NCBI GenBank assembly: GCA_022071945.1
Contig: JAJVIN010000061.1
Location: 1 to 36,061, forward strand
DNA length: 36,061 bases
Origin: Thermoanaerobaculia bacterium
GTDB lineage: Bacteria > Acidobacteriota > Thermoanaerobaculia > UBA5066
Direction of reading: 5' to 3'
Position 1 is the stretch's first letter; each line of letters opens with the position of its first letter. A model generated the notes under the pieces. The model searched no databases. It saw only the letters and a program-made list of their open reading frames with translations, and was not told where the DNA came from. The position numbers were made by a program, and so were the translations under genes. Below, piece by piece: positions 9,332 to 18,500 of this stretch.

Positions 9332-9508
9332 CTTTCGAACGTCCTCGGAGCCCTTGGCCACCCCACAGCCTTCGGGGCTGCCGGTCTCAGGTTCACGAGG
9401 ACGAGACCGGTCTTCGGATTCGGCATCGTCCTCGAGAACGCGTCGCACGCGGGACGCTGGGCCGCAGCGTCGTCCACGCTCCTCGGTCTACCGAACACCG
9501 TTCGCTAG
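9332..9508 (+). pseudogene. Duplicated 3' end of the propeller-gene surface module
   Basis: In frame, 9332-9508 encodes LSNVLGALGHPTAFGAAGLR, then FGFGIVLENAS and GRW, ending STLLGLPNTVR and a TAG stop. It matches the last 60 or so residues of the protein at 320-3085 nearly residue for residue, and the DNA from about 9380 to 9450 is also very close to 2960-3030. There is no start codon, signal peptide or upstream module, so this is a gene fragment. It is probably a decayed paralogue tail or a segmental copy. It lies in frame with, and directly upstream of, the kinase gene but is separated from it by its own stop. Confidence 0.85.
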
Positions 9509-9588
9509 AGGGGAGTATCGATCGGCCTCGGACGCGCGAACTGGAGGCCGAAGGCTCGCTCGGTTCCGAACGCAGGTACGCGAACCTC

Positions 9589-9594
9589 TATACT
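9589..9594 (+). promoter_or_regulatory. Candidate -10 element of the zinc-ribbon kinase gene
   Basis: TATACT lies 14 bp upstream of GTG 9609, which would give a leader of only about 8-9 nt. A weak TTCCGA at 9564-9569 could serve as -35 with a long 19-bp spacer. No Shine-Dalgarno is seen before the GTG, which fits a very short leader. Confidence 0.4.
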
Positions 9595-9608
9595 GCTTGC
9601 CCATCCCC

Positions 9609-12326
9609 GTGGCTCCATGTCGCTCGTGCCTCGCATCGCTGCCCCAGGGGGCCTCTTTTTGCCCGTCCTGCGGACTTTCCGCGCACGGCACCGCACCCTC
9701 GCCTACTGGTATGCCAACCGTGGCGGCGCGAGAGAGCGAACCCAGAGCTTGGAGGAAGTCCAGATCCTCGTCCTCGCGTCCCGGCACCGAGACCGGTTTC
9801 GCGCCCGGTGAGATCCTGGCGGACCGATACCGGATCGCCGGACTCCTCGGTCGGGGAGGGATGGGCGAGGTCTACCGCGCCGACGATCTCAAACTCGGCC
9901 AACCTGTCGCGCTGAAGTTCCTGCCCAGGGAAGTCGAGACCGACCCCGTCATGCTGGAACGCTTCCACGCCGAGGTCCGCAATGCCCGGCAGGTCTCGCA
10001 CCCGCATGTCTGCCGGGTCCACGACATCGACGAGGCCGACGGGCGCCACTTCATCACCATGGAGTACGTCGACGGGGAGGATCTCGCCACTCTTCTCAGG
10101 CGAATCGGGACCCTTCCGGCAACGAAGGCGGTGGAGATCGCGCGGCAGGTCTGCGCGGGGTTACAGGCCATCCACGATCGCGGCGTGGTGCACCGTGACC
10201 TCAAGCCCGGCAACGTGATGGTCGACGGCCACGGCCGGGCGCGCATCACCGATTTCGGCCTGGCCGTTTCCGGCGTTCAGACCGCGGGGGAAGTGGCTGG
10301 AACACCTGCCTACATGGCCCCCGAGCAACTCGCTGGCGCCCCCGCGACTCCACAGACGGATCTCTACGCTCTTGGTCTTCTGCTCTACGAGATCTGCACG
10401 GGAAAGCGTCCTTTCGAGGCTCAGACCCTGGCCGAATGGAAGCGGGTCCACACGCACGAACCGCCGTCCAGACCGAGCCGCCACGCCAGGGACATCGACG
10501 AGACGGTCGAGAGCATCATCCTGCGCTGTCTCGAGAAGGACCCGGCGAGGCGCCCGCGATCGGCTGCGCAGGTGGCGCTTCTCCTGCCCGGTGGAGACCC
10601 GCTCGCGGCCGCGATCGCGGCGGGAGAGACACCCTCGCCCGCGATGGTGGCGGCAGCCAGCCATGGGGCCGTCCTCCGGCCGGCGCTTGCCTTCGCGGCC
10701 CTGGCGGGAATCCTCCTCGTTCTCGGAGTCCTTGCCTGGGCGAGCCGGGTCAACCTGTACAGGAGAATCCCATTCGAGAAGCCGCCCGAGGTCCTCGCAG
10801 ACCGGGCCAGCACCCTCATCTCGGACCTTGGGTACTCCAGCCCGCCGCAGGGACGCGCCTGGGGCTTCCGGCGCGAATCCGACTACATGGAGTGGAAGGA
10901 CGATCCGGTTCCCGGGCCAGCGCGCTGGCGGCGCTTCGAGACTGGACAGCCCCTGGGTTACTCGTTTTGGTACCGCCAAAGCCCGGCTCCCCTCAGTCCT
11001 CACAGTTTCGGAGGCAGCAGGGGGGAAGTGTCCTTCGACGATCCGCCTGTCTCTCTGGAGGGAATGGCCAGTGTTCTGACGGACACTCGGGGCCGCCTCG
11101 TCGAGTTCAGGGCGGTCGCGGATGCCCTCGGGAAGGGCGAAGCCCAGCCTCTCACGGCGGCCGGGTGGTCCAAGTTGTTCTCGGCCGCGGGTCTCGACCA
11201 GCGCCGGTTCCAGGAGACGGCACCGGGGTGGACTCCGCCGGTCTTCGCCGATCAACGATGCGCGTGGACAGGCACGTATGCCGACCATCTCGACATCGGA
11301 ATCCGGGTCGAGGCCGCTGCCGCCTTCGGCCGGCCCGTCTACTTCCGCGTGGCCGCGCCGTGGGACCTGCCGCCGGTGAAGGACCCTGGCGAGCCCGAGG
11401 GGCGCACGCTTGCCGCCGGAGTCGTCGCCGTCACGCTGATTCTGACGGTCATCGTCGGGGCCGCCGTCCTCGCGCGAAGGAACCTCCGGCTCGGGCGTGG
11501 GGATCTGCAGGGGGCCCATCGCACCGCGGCGGTCTGCGCGACCACGGCCCTTGCGGCGGTTCTTCTGCGCAGTGACCTCCCCTTCACTCTCGGCGGCGTC
11601 GTGGCCTCCTTCCTCGTCCTTGCCAACGCCGGTCTGTTGACGGGCGCGATCGTCTGGATCTCGTACCTCGCTCTCGAGCCGTACGTGAGGAGGCACCGGC
11701 CCCACCTGATCGTCTCGTGGAGCCGGCTCGTCGCGGCGGAGTTCCGCGACCCGATCATCGGCCGGGACATCCTCATCGGGCTTCTCTTCGGCCTCGGGAT
11801 GACATTGGCCAACTACCTCAGCGGCTGGCTGAAGGAGTGGACGGCCCACCCGCTGAACCCGAACCACTATCTCGACGTTGACACCCTGAACGGGACCGGG
11901 CATGCCATCGCGGCCGTTATCGACCACCTCGGGTTCGGGGTCTGGGTGACATTCGCGGTCCTGGTGTTCCTCATCCTCTTCCGGAAGGCCGTACGTCGCG
12001 AGTGGGTCGCCATGCTCCTCCTGTGGTCGGTGCTGGTCGCGATGGAGGTGCTCTTCTCGGCACAGAGCTGGCCCGTGATCCTGGCGGTCGCGATCAACTT
12101 CGCGTTGCGGATCGCCGTGGTCTCCAGAGTGGGTCTCGTGGCGGGCCTCTCGGCGAGCCTCGCCTTTCAGCTGACCGCGTTCTTCCCGCTCACCACGGAC
12201 CTGTCGGCGGCGTACGCCGGCGCCTCGCTCACCGGCGTTCTCACCATCGTCGGCCTTGCGGCGTACGGGTTCTGGATTTCACGAGTGGCTGGCCAACAGA
12301 ACGATCTCGCGTCCGCGGAGGACTAG
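9609..12326 (+). CDS. Zinc-ribbon Ser/Thr protein kinase with polytopic membrane C-terminus
   Basis: 905 aa from GTG 9609. This start is chosen because it opens directly into a double-CxxC zinc ribbon (Cys 4, 7, 18 and 21), a common N-terminal cap of acidobacterial kinases. The frame stays open upstream to 9093 only through relic sequence. The kinase domain spans about residues 74-325: glycine loop GRGGMGEVY, catalytic K103, VHRDLKPGN with D197, DFG with D215, and APE at about 237. All catalytic residues are present, so it should be active on Ser/Thr. A membrane segment follows (about 358-380), then about 230 residues without an assigned domain, then a membrane domain of roughly six to eight helices from about 615 to 895. 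The fusion of a kinase to a large membrane domain suggests transmembrane sensing or direct control of a membrane function; the signal is unknown. The GH39-like gene lies 189 bp downstream on the same strand. Confidence 0.9.
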   Translation: MAPCRSCLASLPQGASFCPSCGLSAHGTAPSPTGMPTVAARESEPRAWRKSRSSSSRPGTETGFAPGEILADRYRIAGLLGRGGMGEVYRADDLKLGQPVALKFLPREVETDPVMLERFHAEVRNARQVSHPHVCRVHDIDEADGRHFITMEYVDGEDLATLLRRIGTLPATKAVEIARQVCAGLQAIHDRGVVHRDLKPGNVMVDGHGRARITDFGLAVSGVQTAGEVAGTPAYMAPEQLAGAPATPQTDLYALGLLLYEICTGKRPFEAQTLAEWKRVHTHEPPSRPSRHARDIDETVESIILRCLEKDPARRPRSAAQVALLLPGGDPLAAAIAAGETPSPAMVAAASHGAVLRPALAFAALAGILLVLGVLAWASRVNLYRRIPFEKPPEVLADRASTLISDLGYSSPPQGRAWGFRRESDYMEWKDDPVPGPARWRRFETGQPLGYSFWYRQSPAPLSPHSFGGSRGEVSFDDPPVSLEGMASVLTDTRGRLVEFRAVADALGKGEAQPLTAAGWSKLFSAAGLDQRRFQETAPGWTPPVFADQRCAWTGTYADHLDIGIRVEAAAAFGRPVYFRVAAPWDLPPVKDPGEPEGRTLAAGVVAVTLILTVIVGAAVLARRNLRLGRGDLQGAHRTAAVCATTALAAVLLRSDLPFTLGGVVASFLVLANAGLLTGAIVWISYLALEPYVRRHRPHLIVSWSRLVAAEFRDPIIGRDILIGLLFGLGMTLANYLSGWLKEWTAHPLNPNHYLDVDTLNGTGHAIAAVIDHLGFGVWVTFAVLVFLILFRKAVRREWVAMLLLWSVLVAMEVLFSAQSWPVILAVAINFALRIAVVSRVGLVAGLSASLAFQLTAFFPLTTDLSAAYAGASLTGVLTIVGLAAYGFWISRVAGQQNDLASAED

Positions 12327-12339
12327 GACCGACTCACCC

Positions 12340-12355
12340 GGGTCGGGCTCGACCC
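12340..12355 (+). terminator. Hairpin after the zinc-ribbon kinase gene
   Basis: GGGTCG-ggct-CGACCC forms a perfect 6-bp stem 14 bp after the stop codon. A second small hairpin (CCTCG-tgggg-CGAGG, 12373-12387) follows. There is no T-tract, so intrinsic termination is uncertain. Confidence 0.4.
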
Positions 12356-12515
12356 TCAGAGCGTGGTCCTGGCCTCGTGGGGCGAGGACCGCGCCTCGAC
12401 CATCCCTCGGCGATACCATCCGGCTCGCCGCCCACATCCCCTTCACCGTCGGCCCGCTGTCAACGGATCGCGGGTCCCGGCCGTCTCTCTTACGAATCCT
12501 CGTTGGAGGTCCTCG

Positions 12516-15311
12516 ATGCGCCGTTCCCGCCCCCGCGTCCTCACCTCACTTCTTGGCGTCGCCCTTTTCGCCACCTTTGGGGCGGAAGCAGAGTCGTGGA
12601 TCCTCCCCGGGCTGGCCAACAGCGGCGGGAGGAACGGCGCCCGGTTCGAGTCGACCGTCTTCGTTCTGAACTGCGGAACGAGCGAGGCCGAGGTCACCTT
12701 TGGCCTCGTTCCCGGAGGCCCCCTCGCCCCCTCACCGGTCGTCCGCAGGATCAAGAGTGGAGAGACTCTGCTCATTCCGAACGCCCTCCGGGAGCTCTTC
12801 GGGCTCGAGGAAACTCTCGGGACGCTCACGGTCGCGAGCACGGCACCACTCGTTCTGGGTGGAGCGACGAGAAACGTTGCGGACGCGTCGGGAACCTACG
12901 GCGTCGGGCTCGAGGCCGTTCGCGCAGGGGATGAGATCTCCGCCGGAAAGACAAGCCACGCCATCTGGCTCTCGCACACGGGCACCGAAGGCCCCGGCTC
13001 GCGCGCGAACGTGACCGTCACGCTTCTGGATCCCGGCACGAGTGCTCTGCTGGAAATCCGGGACGGGAGCGGCTCCCTGGCCGGGTCTCTCCCTCTCGAC
13101 GCGACCACTCCGGTGACCTGGCAGGGATCTGTCGCCGACCTGACGGGTGGCACTGCCGTCGACGCGGGCTACGCCAGCTTGAAGGTCTCCTCGGGCCGCG
13201 CTGTGGGTTATGTCTCCGTCGTCGACAACGCAACCGGAGACGGTCTCCTCTCTCCGTTCCACACGGTTCCCGCGGGAGAGACGGACCTGATCCTCGACGG
13301 CGTCGCGCGAGCGGATGGCGCCAACGGTACGCGCTGGACGACAGGCCTGCGTCTTTTCAATGGTGGCGGCTCCCCCGCCCTCGTCTCGATCGACGCTCTC
13401 GGCGTCAGCCCTTCGCCAGAGAAGTGGCGGGTCGAGCGGACGGTCGCTCCTTCCTCGGTCGTCGCCATCGAAGACATCCTCGCGGAGTTCGGTACTTCGG
13501 ACGGCTCGGCGGGCGCCCTTCGCGTCCGTTCATCGGGAAGCGTTCTGGCGATGGCGGCCACGACGACGCCCGATCCGGCGGGCGGCCCGGGCCGTTTCGG
13601 GGTCACCCAGTCTGCCGTTCTTCATCGCGGAGGAATGGCGGGCGCTGGCCGGAACGTCACTCTCGCCGGAGTCGCGCTGGCGGCCCGGTTCCGCACAAAC
13701 CTCGCGTTCCTGGCGGACGCGACGGGCGCCCGCGCCTCGGCGACACTCCGGGACGTCTCCGGCGGCTTGCTCGGGACAGCCACCGTCGAACTCGGCTCCT
13801 CGGAGTGGACGCAGAAGAGCCTCTCCGAGTGGTTCGGCGTCGCCGAGGCACCCGAAGGCTCCCGCATCGACATCACCGTGACCAGCGGCTCCCTCGACGC
13901 CTACGCCCCGGTGGTCGACAACGGGACGGGCGACGCCTCTGTCCGGCGGCCGGCACCGCTGCCAGCGTCCTGCGACGGCGCGGTCTCAGGTCCGGGTGGC
14001 TCTCCCACAACTACCCTCACGATCGGCGCGGCAGCTGGCGCACCGGCCGGGAGGATCCGGCCGCTCCTGGGCGTCAACATCGGCCCCATCCCGGCGGGCG
14101 AGAGCACCGTCGATCTGACGAGCCCGTATCACCAGGCCGGTGTGACGACGATCCGGACGCACGACTACTACGGCCCCCTCGACATGGCAACGCTCTACCC
14201 GAACCAGAACGCCGACCCGGCGAATCCGGCCTCGTACAACTTCACGGCGAGCGACGCGGTCTTCGAGAAGATCCTTGCCGGATCGTTCGAGCCGTGCCTC
14301 CGCCTGGGCGATTCCTACAGTGCGCAGCCGGGTTTTCCGCCCGCGAATCCCCGCCGTCCCATCAAGACGGACAACTGGGTCCGGGCCGCGGTGGAAGTCG
14401 TGAGGCACTACGACGACGCGGCCCGCTGGAAAGGGCGGCCGCTCCGTTACGTGGAGGTCTGGAACGAGCCCGACAACGGCCGGTTCTGGGACGGAACCGT
14501 CGAGGAATTCGCGAGCCTCTTCATCAAGGCCGCAAGGGCTCTCAAAGAGGCTTTCCCTCACCTCTTGATCGGCGGCCCCGGATATTCACCGTTCGCCACG
14601 GTTGCCCCCCAGGGACAGGCCCAGGTACGAACCCTGATCGCGGCGATGAAGCGAGAGGGCGTCAGCCTCGATTACTTCTCGTTCCACATCTACTCGAACG
14701 ACCCCGAGGTCTACCGGACCTCCGCCCGCTTCCTGAGGAACGAACTCGACGCAAACGGGTTCTCTGCCGTTCCTCTTGCGATCACGGAATGGAACACCGA
14801 AACGCGCAATCTTTCCCGATCCGAGGCGCTCGCTCTTCGCACCGGAGGCCGTGGAGCCGCGATCGTCTCAGCCGTCCAGGTCGTCCTGCAGGAGGAAGGG
14901 ATCGTCGCATCCCACCTCTACCGCGGTCCAGACCCCTCGCCATCGGCGCCCGAGTTCTACGGCATCTTCTATTCGGACGGGCGTCCGAAACGGAGTGCTC
15001 TTGCCCTCGAGCTCTGGAAGCGGCTCGCCGATCACCCGGAGCGACTCGCTCTGTCATCAGCACGCGCCTCCGGTCCCGCGCTCTACGCGATCGCGGGCCG
15101 GGATCTCTCGGGCGAGGTTTCGGTCCTGGTCGCCAACCCCTCGCAGGAAGCGGGCAGCGTGCGTCTTCTCCTGTCTGACGGCAGCCCGATCTCCTGCGTT
15201 CGCGTCGACGAGATCAGCGACTCCTCGGCGGAGATCACGACGCGAACGATCGCGGGCGAAATGGTCTCCATTGGCGGAGCGACGACCCTCCTGCTGACGT
15301 ATCGGCCCTAG
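12516..15311 (+). CDS. Secreted GH39-like glycoside hydrolase with four N-terminal surface repeats
   Basis: 931 aa. ATG 12516 is preceded by GGAGG at 12504-12508, and the protein then opens with a signal peptide (MRRSRPRVLTSLLGVALFATFGAEA). Residues of about 28-490 hold four repeats of the beta-rich surface module (FESTVFVLNCG, RANVTVTLLDPG, TTGLRLFNGG, RTNLAFLADATG). Residues of about 515-860 look like a TIM-barrel glycosidase of clan GH-A, closest to GH39 (beta-xylosidase / alpha-L-iduronidase type). YVEVWNEPD supplies a probable acid/base E651 and AITEWNT a probable nucleophile E758, with HIYSND between them. A beta-sandwich tail follows (about 860-931). Retaining glycosidase activity on an extracellular polysaccharide is inferred; the exact sugar cannot be read from sequence. 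The domain order, with repeats ahead of the catalytic domain, is unusual for GH39. Confidence 0.85.
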   Translation: MRRSRPRVLTSLLGVALFATFGAEAESWILPGLANSGGRNGARFESTVFVLNCGTSEAEVTFGLVPGGPLAPSPVVRRIKSGETLLIPNALRELFGLEETLGTLTVASTAPLVLGGATRNVADASGTYGVGLEAVRAGDEISAGKTSHAIWLSHTGTEGPGSRANVTVTLLDPGTSALLEIRDGSGSLAGSLPLDATTPVTWQGSVADLTGGTAVDAGYASLKVSSGRAVGYVSVVDNATGDGLLSPFHTVPAGETDLILDGVARADGANGTRWTTGLRLFNGGGSPALVSIDALGVSPSPEKWRVERTVAPSSVVAIEDILAEFGTSDGSAGALRVRSSGSVLAMAATTTPDPAGGPGRFGVTQSAVLHRGGMAGAGRNVTLAGVALAARFRTNLAFLADATGARASATLRDVSGGLLGTATVELGSSEWTQKSLSEWFGVAEAPEGSRIDITVTSGSLDAYAPVVDNGTGDASVRRPAPLPASCDGAVSGPGGSPTTTLTIGAAAGAPAGRIRPLLGVNIGPIPAGESTVDLTSPYHQAGVTTIRTHDYYGPLDMATLYPNQNADPANPASYNFTASDAVFEKILAGSFEPCLRLGDSYSAQPGFPPANPRRPIKTDNWVRAAVEVVRHYDDAARWKGRPLRYVEVWNEPDNGRFWDGTVEEFASLFIKAARALKEAFPHLLIGGPGYSPFATVAPQGQAQVRTLIAAMKREGVSLDYFSFHIYSNDPEVYRTSARFLRNELDANGFSAVPLAITEWNTETRNLSRSEALALRTGGRGAAIVSAVQVVLQEEGIVASHLYRGPDPSPSAPEFYGIFYSDGRPKRSALALELWKRLADHPERLALSSARASGPALYAIAGRDLSGEVSVLVANPSQEAGSVRLLLSDGSPISCVRVDEISDSSAEITTRTIAGEMVSIGGATTLLLTYRP

Positions 15312-15530
15312 CCCTCCTCCGCCCCCGTCATCACCAGCGTTCCCCTCCCTCCCCAGCCCGGACAGGTGACTTCCGGGGCGTGTGGGTGAAATCCCCGACA
15401 GACGGCACTGCCCGAAAAGCCTAGGATTTCGTCCGCCTGGGGTGAGCCGCCGGCGTGTCGCGATGGACCGAGGTCACTCTCCGGCCCCTCTGTCGGACGG
15501 TGGCGCCTCCGGGTTTCAGAAGGAGGGATC
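15312..15530. other. Intergenic region before the 1070-aa protein gene
   Basis: A pyrimidine-rich stretch is followed by a weak hairpin (CGGGG/CCCCG, 15374-15397) and a TAGGAT hexamer at 15422-15427 that could be a -10 without a clear -35. AAGGAGGG at 15520-15527 is the ribosome binding site of the next gene. Confidence 0.35.
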
Positions 15531-18500
15531 GTGAGAAAACTGATGTTGGTTGGGGCACTCGTCCTCTTCGCGAGCGCTCCAGCTCTGGCAACCTACGAAA
15601 AACAGACCCGGGCCATCTACTGGGGCGGTCAGATCCACTACATGTCGATCGACTCGAGCCAGAAGGTGGATCACATGGCGGCGACTGTGCCGTCGGGCTG
15701 GAAGGGTCCGTGGGACGACAGCACCGTCAAGACGACGGCGAGCCTGCCGAGCGGCTACAAGAGACAAGAAGAAAACTACTCCTACGCCGAGGGACAGGGC
15801 GTCGTGGTATTCGGCTCGCTGATGATCCACTACGCCGTGGTGTGGAACTCGAGCAGCCAGCCCCGGCTCGTCGCCACGAGGTACGACCTCTCGGCGCTCA
15901 CGACGTCCGGCACCAAGGGAGCCTTCGTCGACACGACGGCCCGCGACATCTTCGCGGTGCCGAACACCGGGGCCAAGTCCTACGGGATCTCCGCTGTCGT
16001 CTTCCAGGGCAAGATCTACCTATTCGCCTCGGACTACATTCTGATCAGCGAGGATGGCGTCAACTACCAGTTGCAGTCGGCAGTCCTGGCAAACGGGTTG
16101 ACAGGCCTCATCGCGGTGGATGCCTTGACCTACTACACCTCGAGCGGCACTCCGAACGTCATGGTGCTCTTCATCAAGCCAGGGACGGCCGGTGCGGTCC
16201 TCGGGCGATGGGATGGCGTGACAGCGCTGCCGCTGGCGTCCTGGAGCGTCCTTACAGTGCCCGGCGACAGCCAGGGGTATCCGTATCACGCCGGAGGACT
16301 GCTGCTCGGGACGTCAGGGACGTCGAGTTCTTCCGACTGGAAGTTCAACACCGGCCAGAAGCACCTCTGCGTCCAGACCTTCCTCGTCGGGACCGTGAAC
16401 GGGTGGGGATGGCTCGACCGCTACGAGTACGACATCGAGACCGACCAGCTCAGTGACGGTGGGGGCTTCGAAATCCAGCACGCGTTCTACCGGATGCGAA
16501 TCTTCCCCTGGTACGAGCCGGCCACCGACTCCCTCGGCCGACCCGTCCAGAAGCAGAGCCTCGGCGTCAATTTCTATCAGTGCAACCAGCCCGGATGCAC
16601 GAGCCATAGCTGGCAGTGCCTGGGCCTCGCTTCCGACTACCTCGTCTCGACGAAGCAGGACCCGTCCACCGGAGGAGGGTACGGCTGGCAGGGGATCCCG
16701 ACATCGACGTCCTCGGGCACGCCCGAGGAAGAGGCCGTGAGGCGCAACTACTGGTCCCTCATCGGCGTCGCCCTCGGCCCGGCTCCGTTTGCCGAGAACG
16801 GGAAAGAGGCATTCGAGGTCGCGGAGACCTCGTTCATCGACTACGGCATCGAGTACGAGAGTTCGATCGAACACAAGAGTTCCTGGGCAAAGACCTACAT
16901 GGTCGGCTCCGCGACCGAGGTGAAGGAGGGGCTGCCCAAGAAGGTGGGCCTCAAGCAGAACTTCGACGTCAGCTACAAGTGGGGCACGATCGGCTCCCAG
17001 ACCGACGAGACGCAATACAGCACCAAGGCTTCCTTCATCATGGGAACGAAGGACGAGGCAGAGGGGAACTTTGGGGAGCACGGGTGGGCCCTCTTCTCGG
17101 CCCCCACGTTCCTCACCCAGGTCGGTGAGATCTTTGCCTACGATTACAGCGTGACCTCGTCGACGGGAACGGACCTGCACTTGCGCCTGCCATCCGTCTT
17201 GCAAGCCGGCCCGCCGTCCGCATCCTCGCCCGTGCCTATGACCATCCTCTCGCAGTACTTCAAGCTCGACGACCCGGGCGGCACGGACGACCAAGTCGCG
17301 GGGATGATGAGCGGGCTTCCCGCCTACCCTCCCTCGACGGACCTGGAGGCCTGGCACCTCTACGACTGGGTGAACAGTGCCAACGGCCGCTGGCAGGTCC
17401 TGTTCGGGCCCGGAGGCGTGGGCGGGGGGACTCAAATCAACAGGGTCAGCCAGGGCAACACGGGTTCGGTCACGTTCGGCTCGGGCACGACCAGCATCAC
17501 CGCGTCAGGGACCACGAGTGCGGTGTCGGTGGAGGCCGGCGTCGGCATCTCCGCGAAGATCAAGATCGTCGGCTTTGACGAGACCCTGAAGGCGGGCTAC
17601 GACAGCGAATTCGAGACGGAGACGACAACCGAGACGGGATTCAGCCAGGACATCAAGCTCGAGTGGGGCATGACCACGATGCCCTCGGCCTGTACGGCCG
17701 GCGACTGTGTCAAGAACATGTCGGTCCAGCCTTACATTCTGAAGGCGCTCACTGCCGACGCCCCGTGGATCCCGGCGGGCTACGCCCTCAACCTCCCTTG
17801 GGCCATGACGTGGTGGGTCCACGACTACGAATACATGGATGGGAGAAAGGGTGGTGTCGCTGCCATGCCGACCTCAGTGGGTGGGACCGTGACTGGCGTC
17901 GCGGGAGAGGTGCGCGGCTCGGGTGCGCGTAGTGATTACGCCGTTGATGGCGGGCACCTCGCCTGGACGAACGCCGACGGGACAACTACCCCGATTCCGA
18001 TCACGGCCGACCAGTTCCAGTCGAAGCTCGGGGCCTCGATCTTCATCGGCTCGCGCCAACTCTCGGCGACTCCGGAGACGGGCCGGTGGACCCGTAGCGG
18101 AAGGGTCTGGACGTTCAAGACTGCCAAGAGCGCGACGCGCGACATCTTCACGCTGACGCTTGACTTCGGGAAGGGGCGCTGGAGCTTCGCGGGAACGAAG
18201 ATGACCCTGTCGGAATATGTCCGTGCAGGGAAATCCCACATCCGGCTGGGGCTAAAGGTGAACGGACTCTACCGCTTCACCACCGACGTCTCTCACGACA
18301 TGGCTCTCACGTGGGATGTCAGGCCGGCCGCCTCGGACGCGGCACGCGTGCAGCTGACCCGCCTCACAGGGGCTCACTCCACCATCACCGGAGCGGGCCA
18401 CGTCTCGCTCCACGGCACGCTCCCCTCCTCGATGCCGGCCTTCGGCGACGTCTCCATCGTGATGAATGGCCACCAGGTGGACTTTCCGCTTCTTTCCCTT

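Noticed and set aside
9093-9608. N-terminal extension of the zinc-ribbon kinase to the ATG at 9093
   Set aside because: The extension crosses the BLUF and propeller-tail relics in a different frame and reads as low-complexity Arg/Ser sequence. GTG 9609 opens directly into the zinc ribbon.
10161-11927. 588-codon minus-strand frame opposite the zinc-ribbon kinase
   Set aside because: It overlaps complete kinase motifs on the other strand; the charged low-complexity translation is typical of high-GC antisense frames.
13424-15178. 584-codon plus-strand frame inside the GH39-like gene
   Set aside because: Arg-rich shadow frame; the GH39 catalytic motifs are in the other frame.
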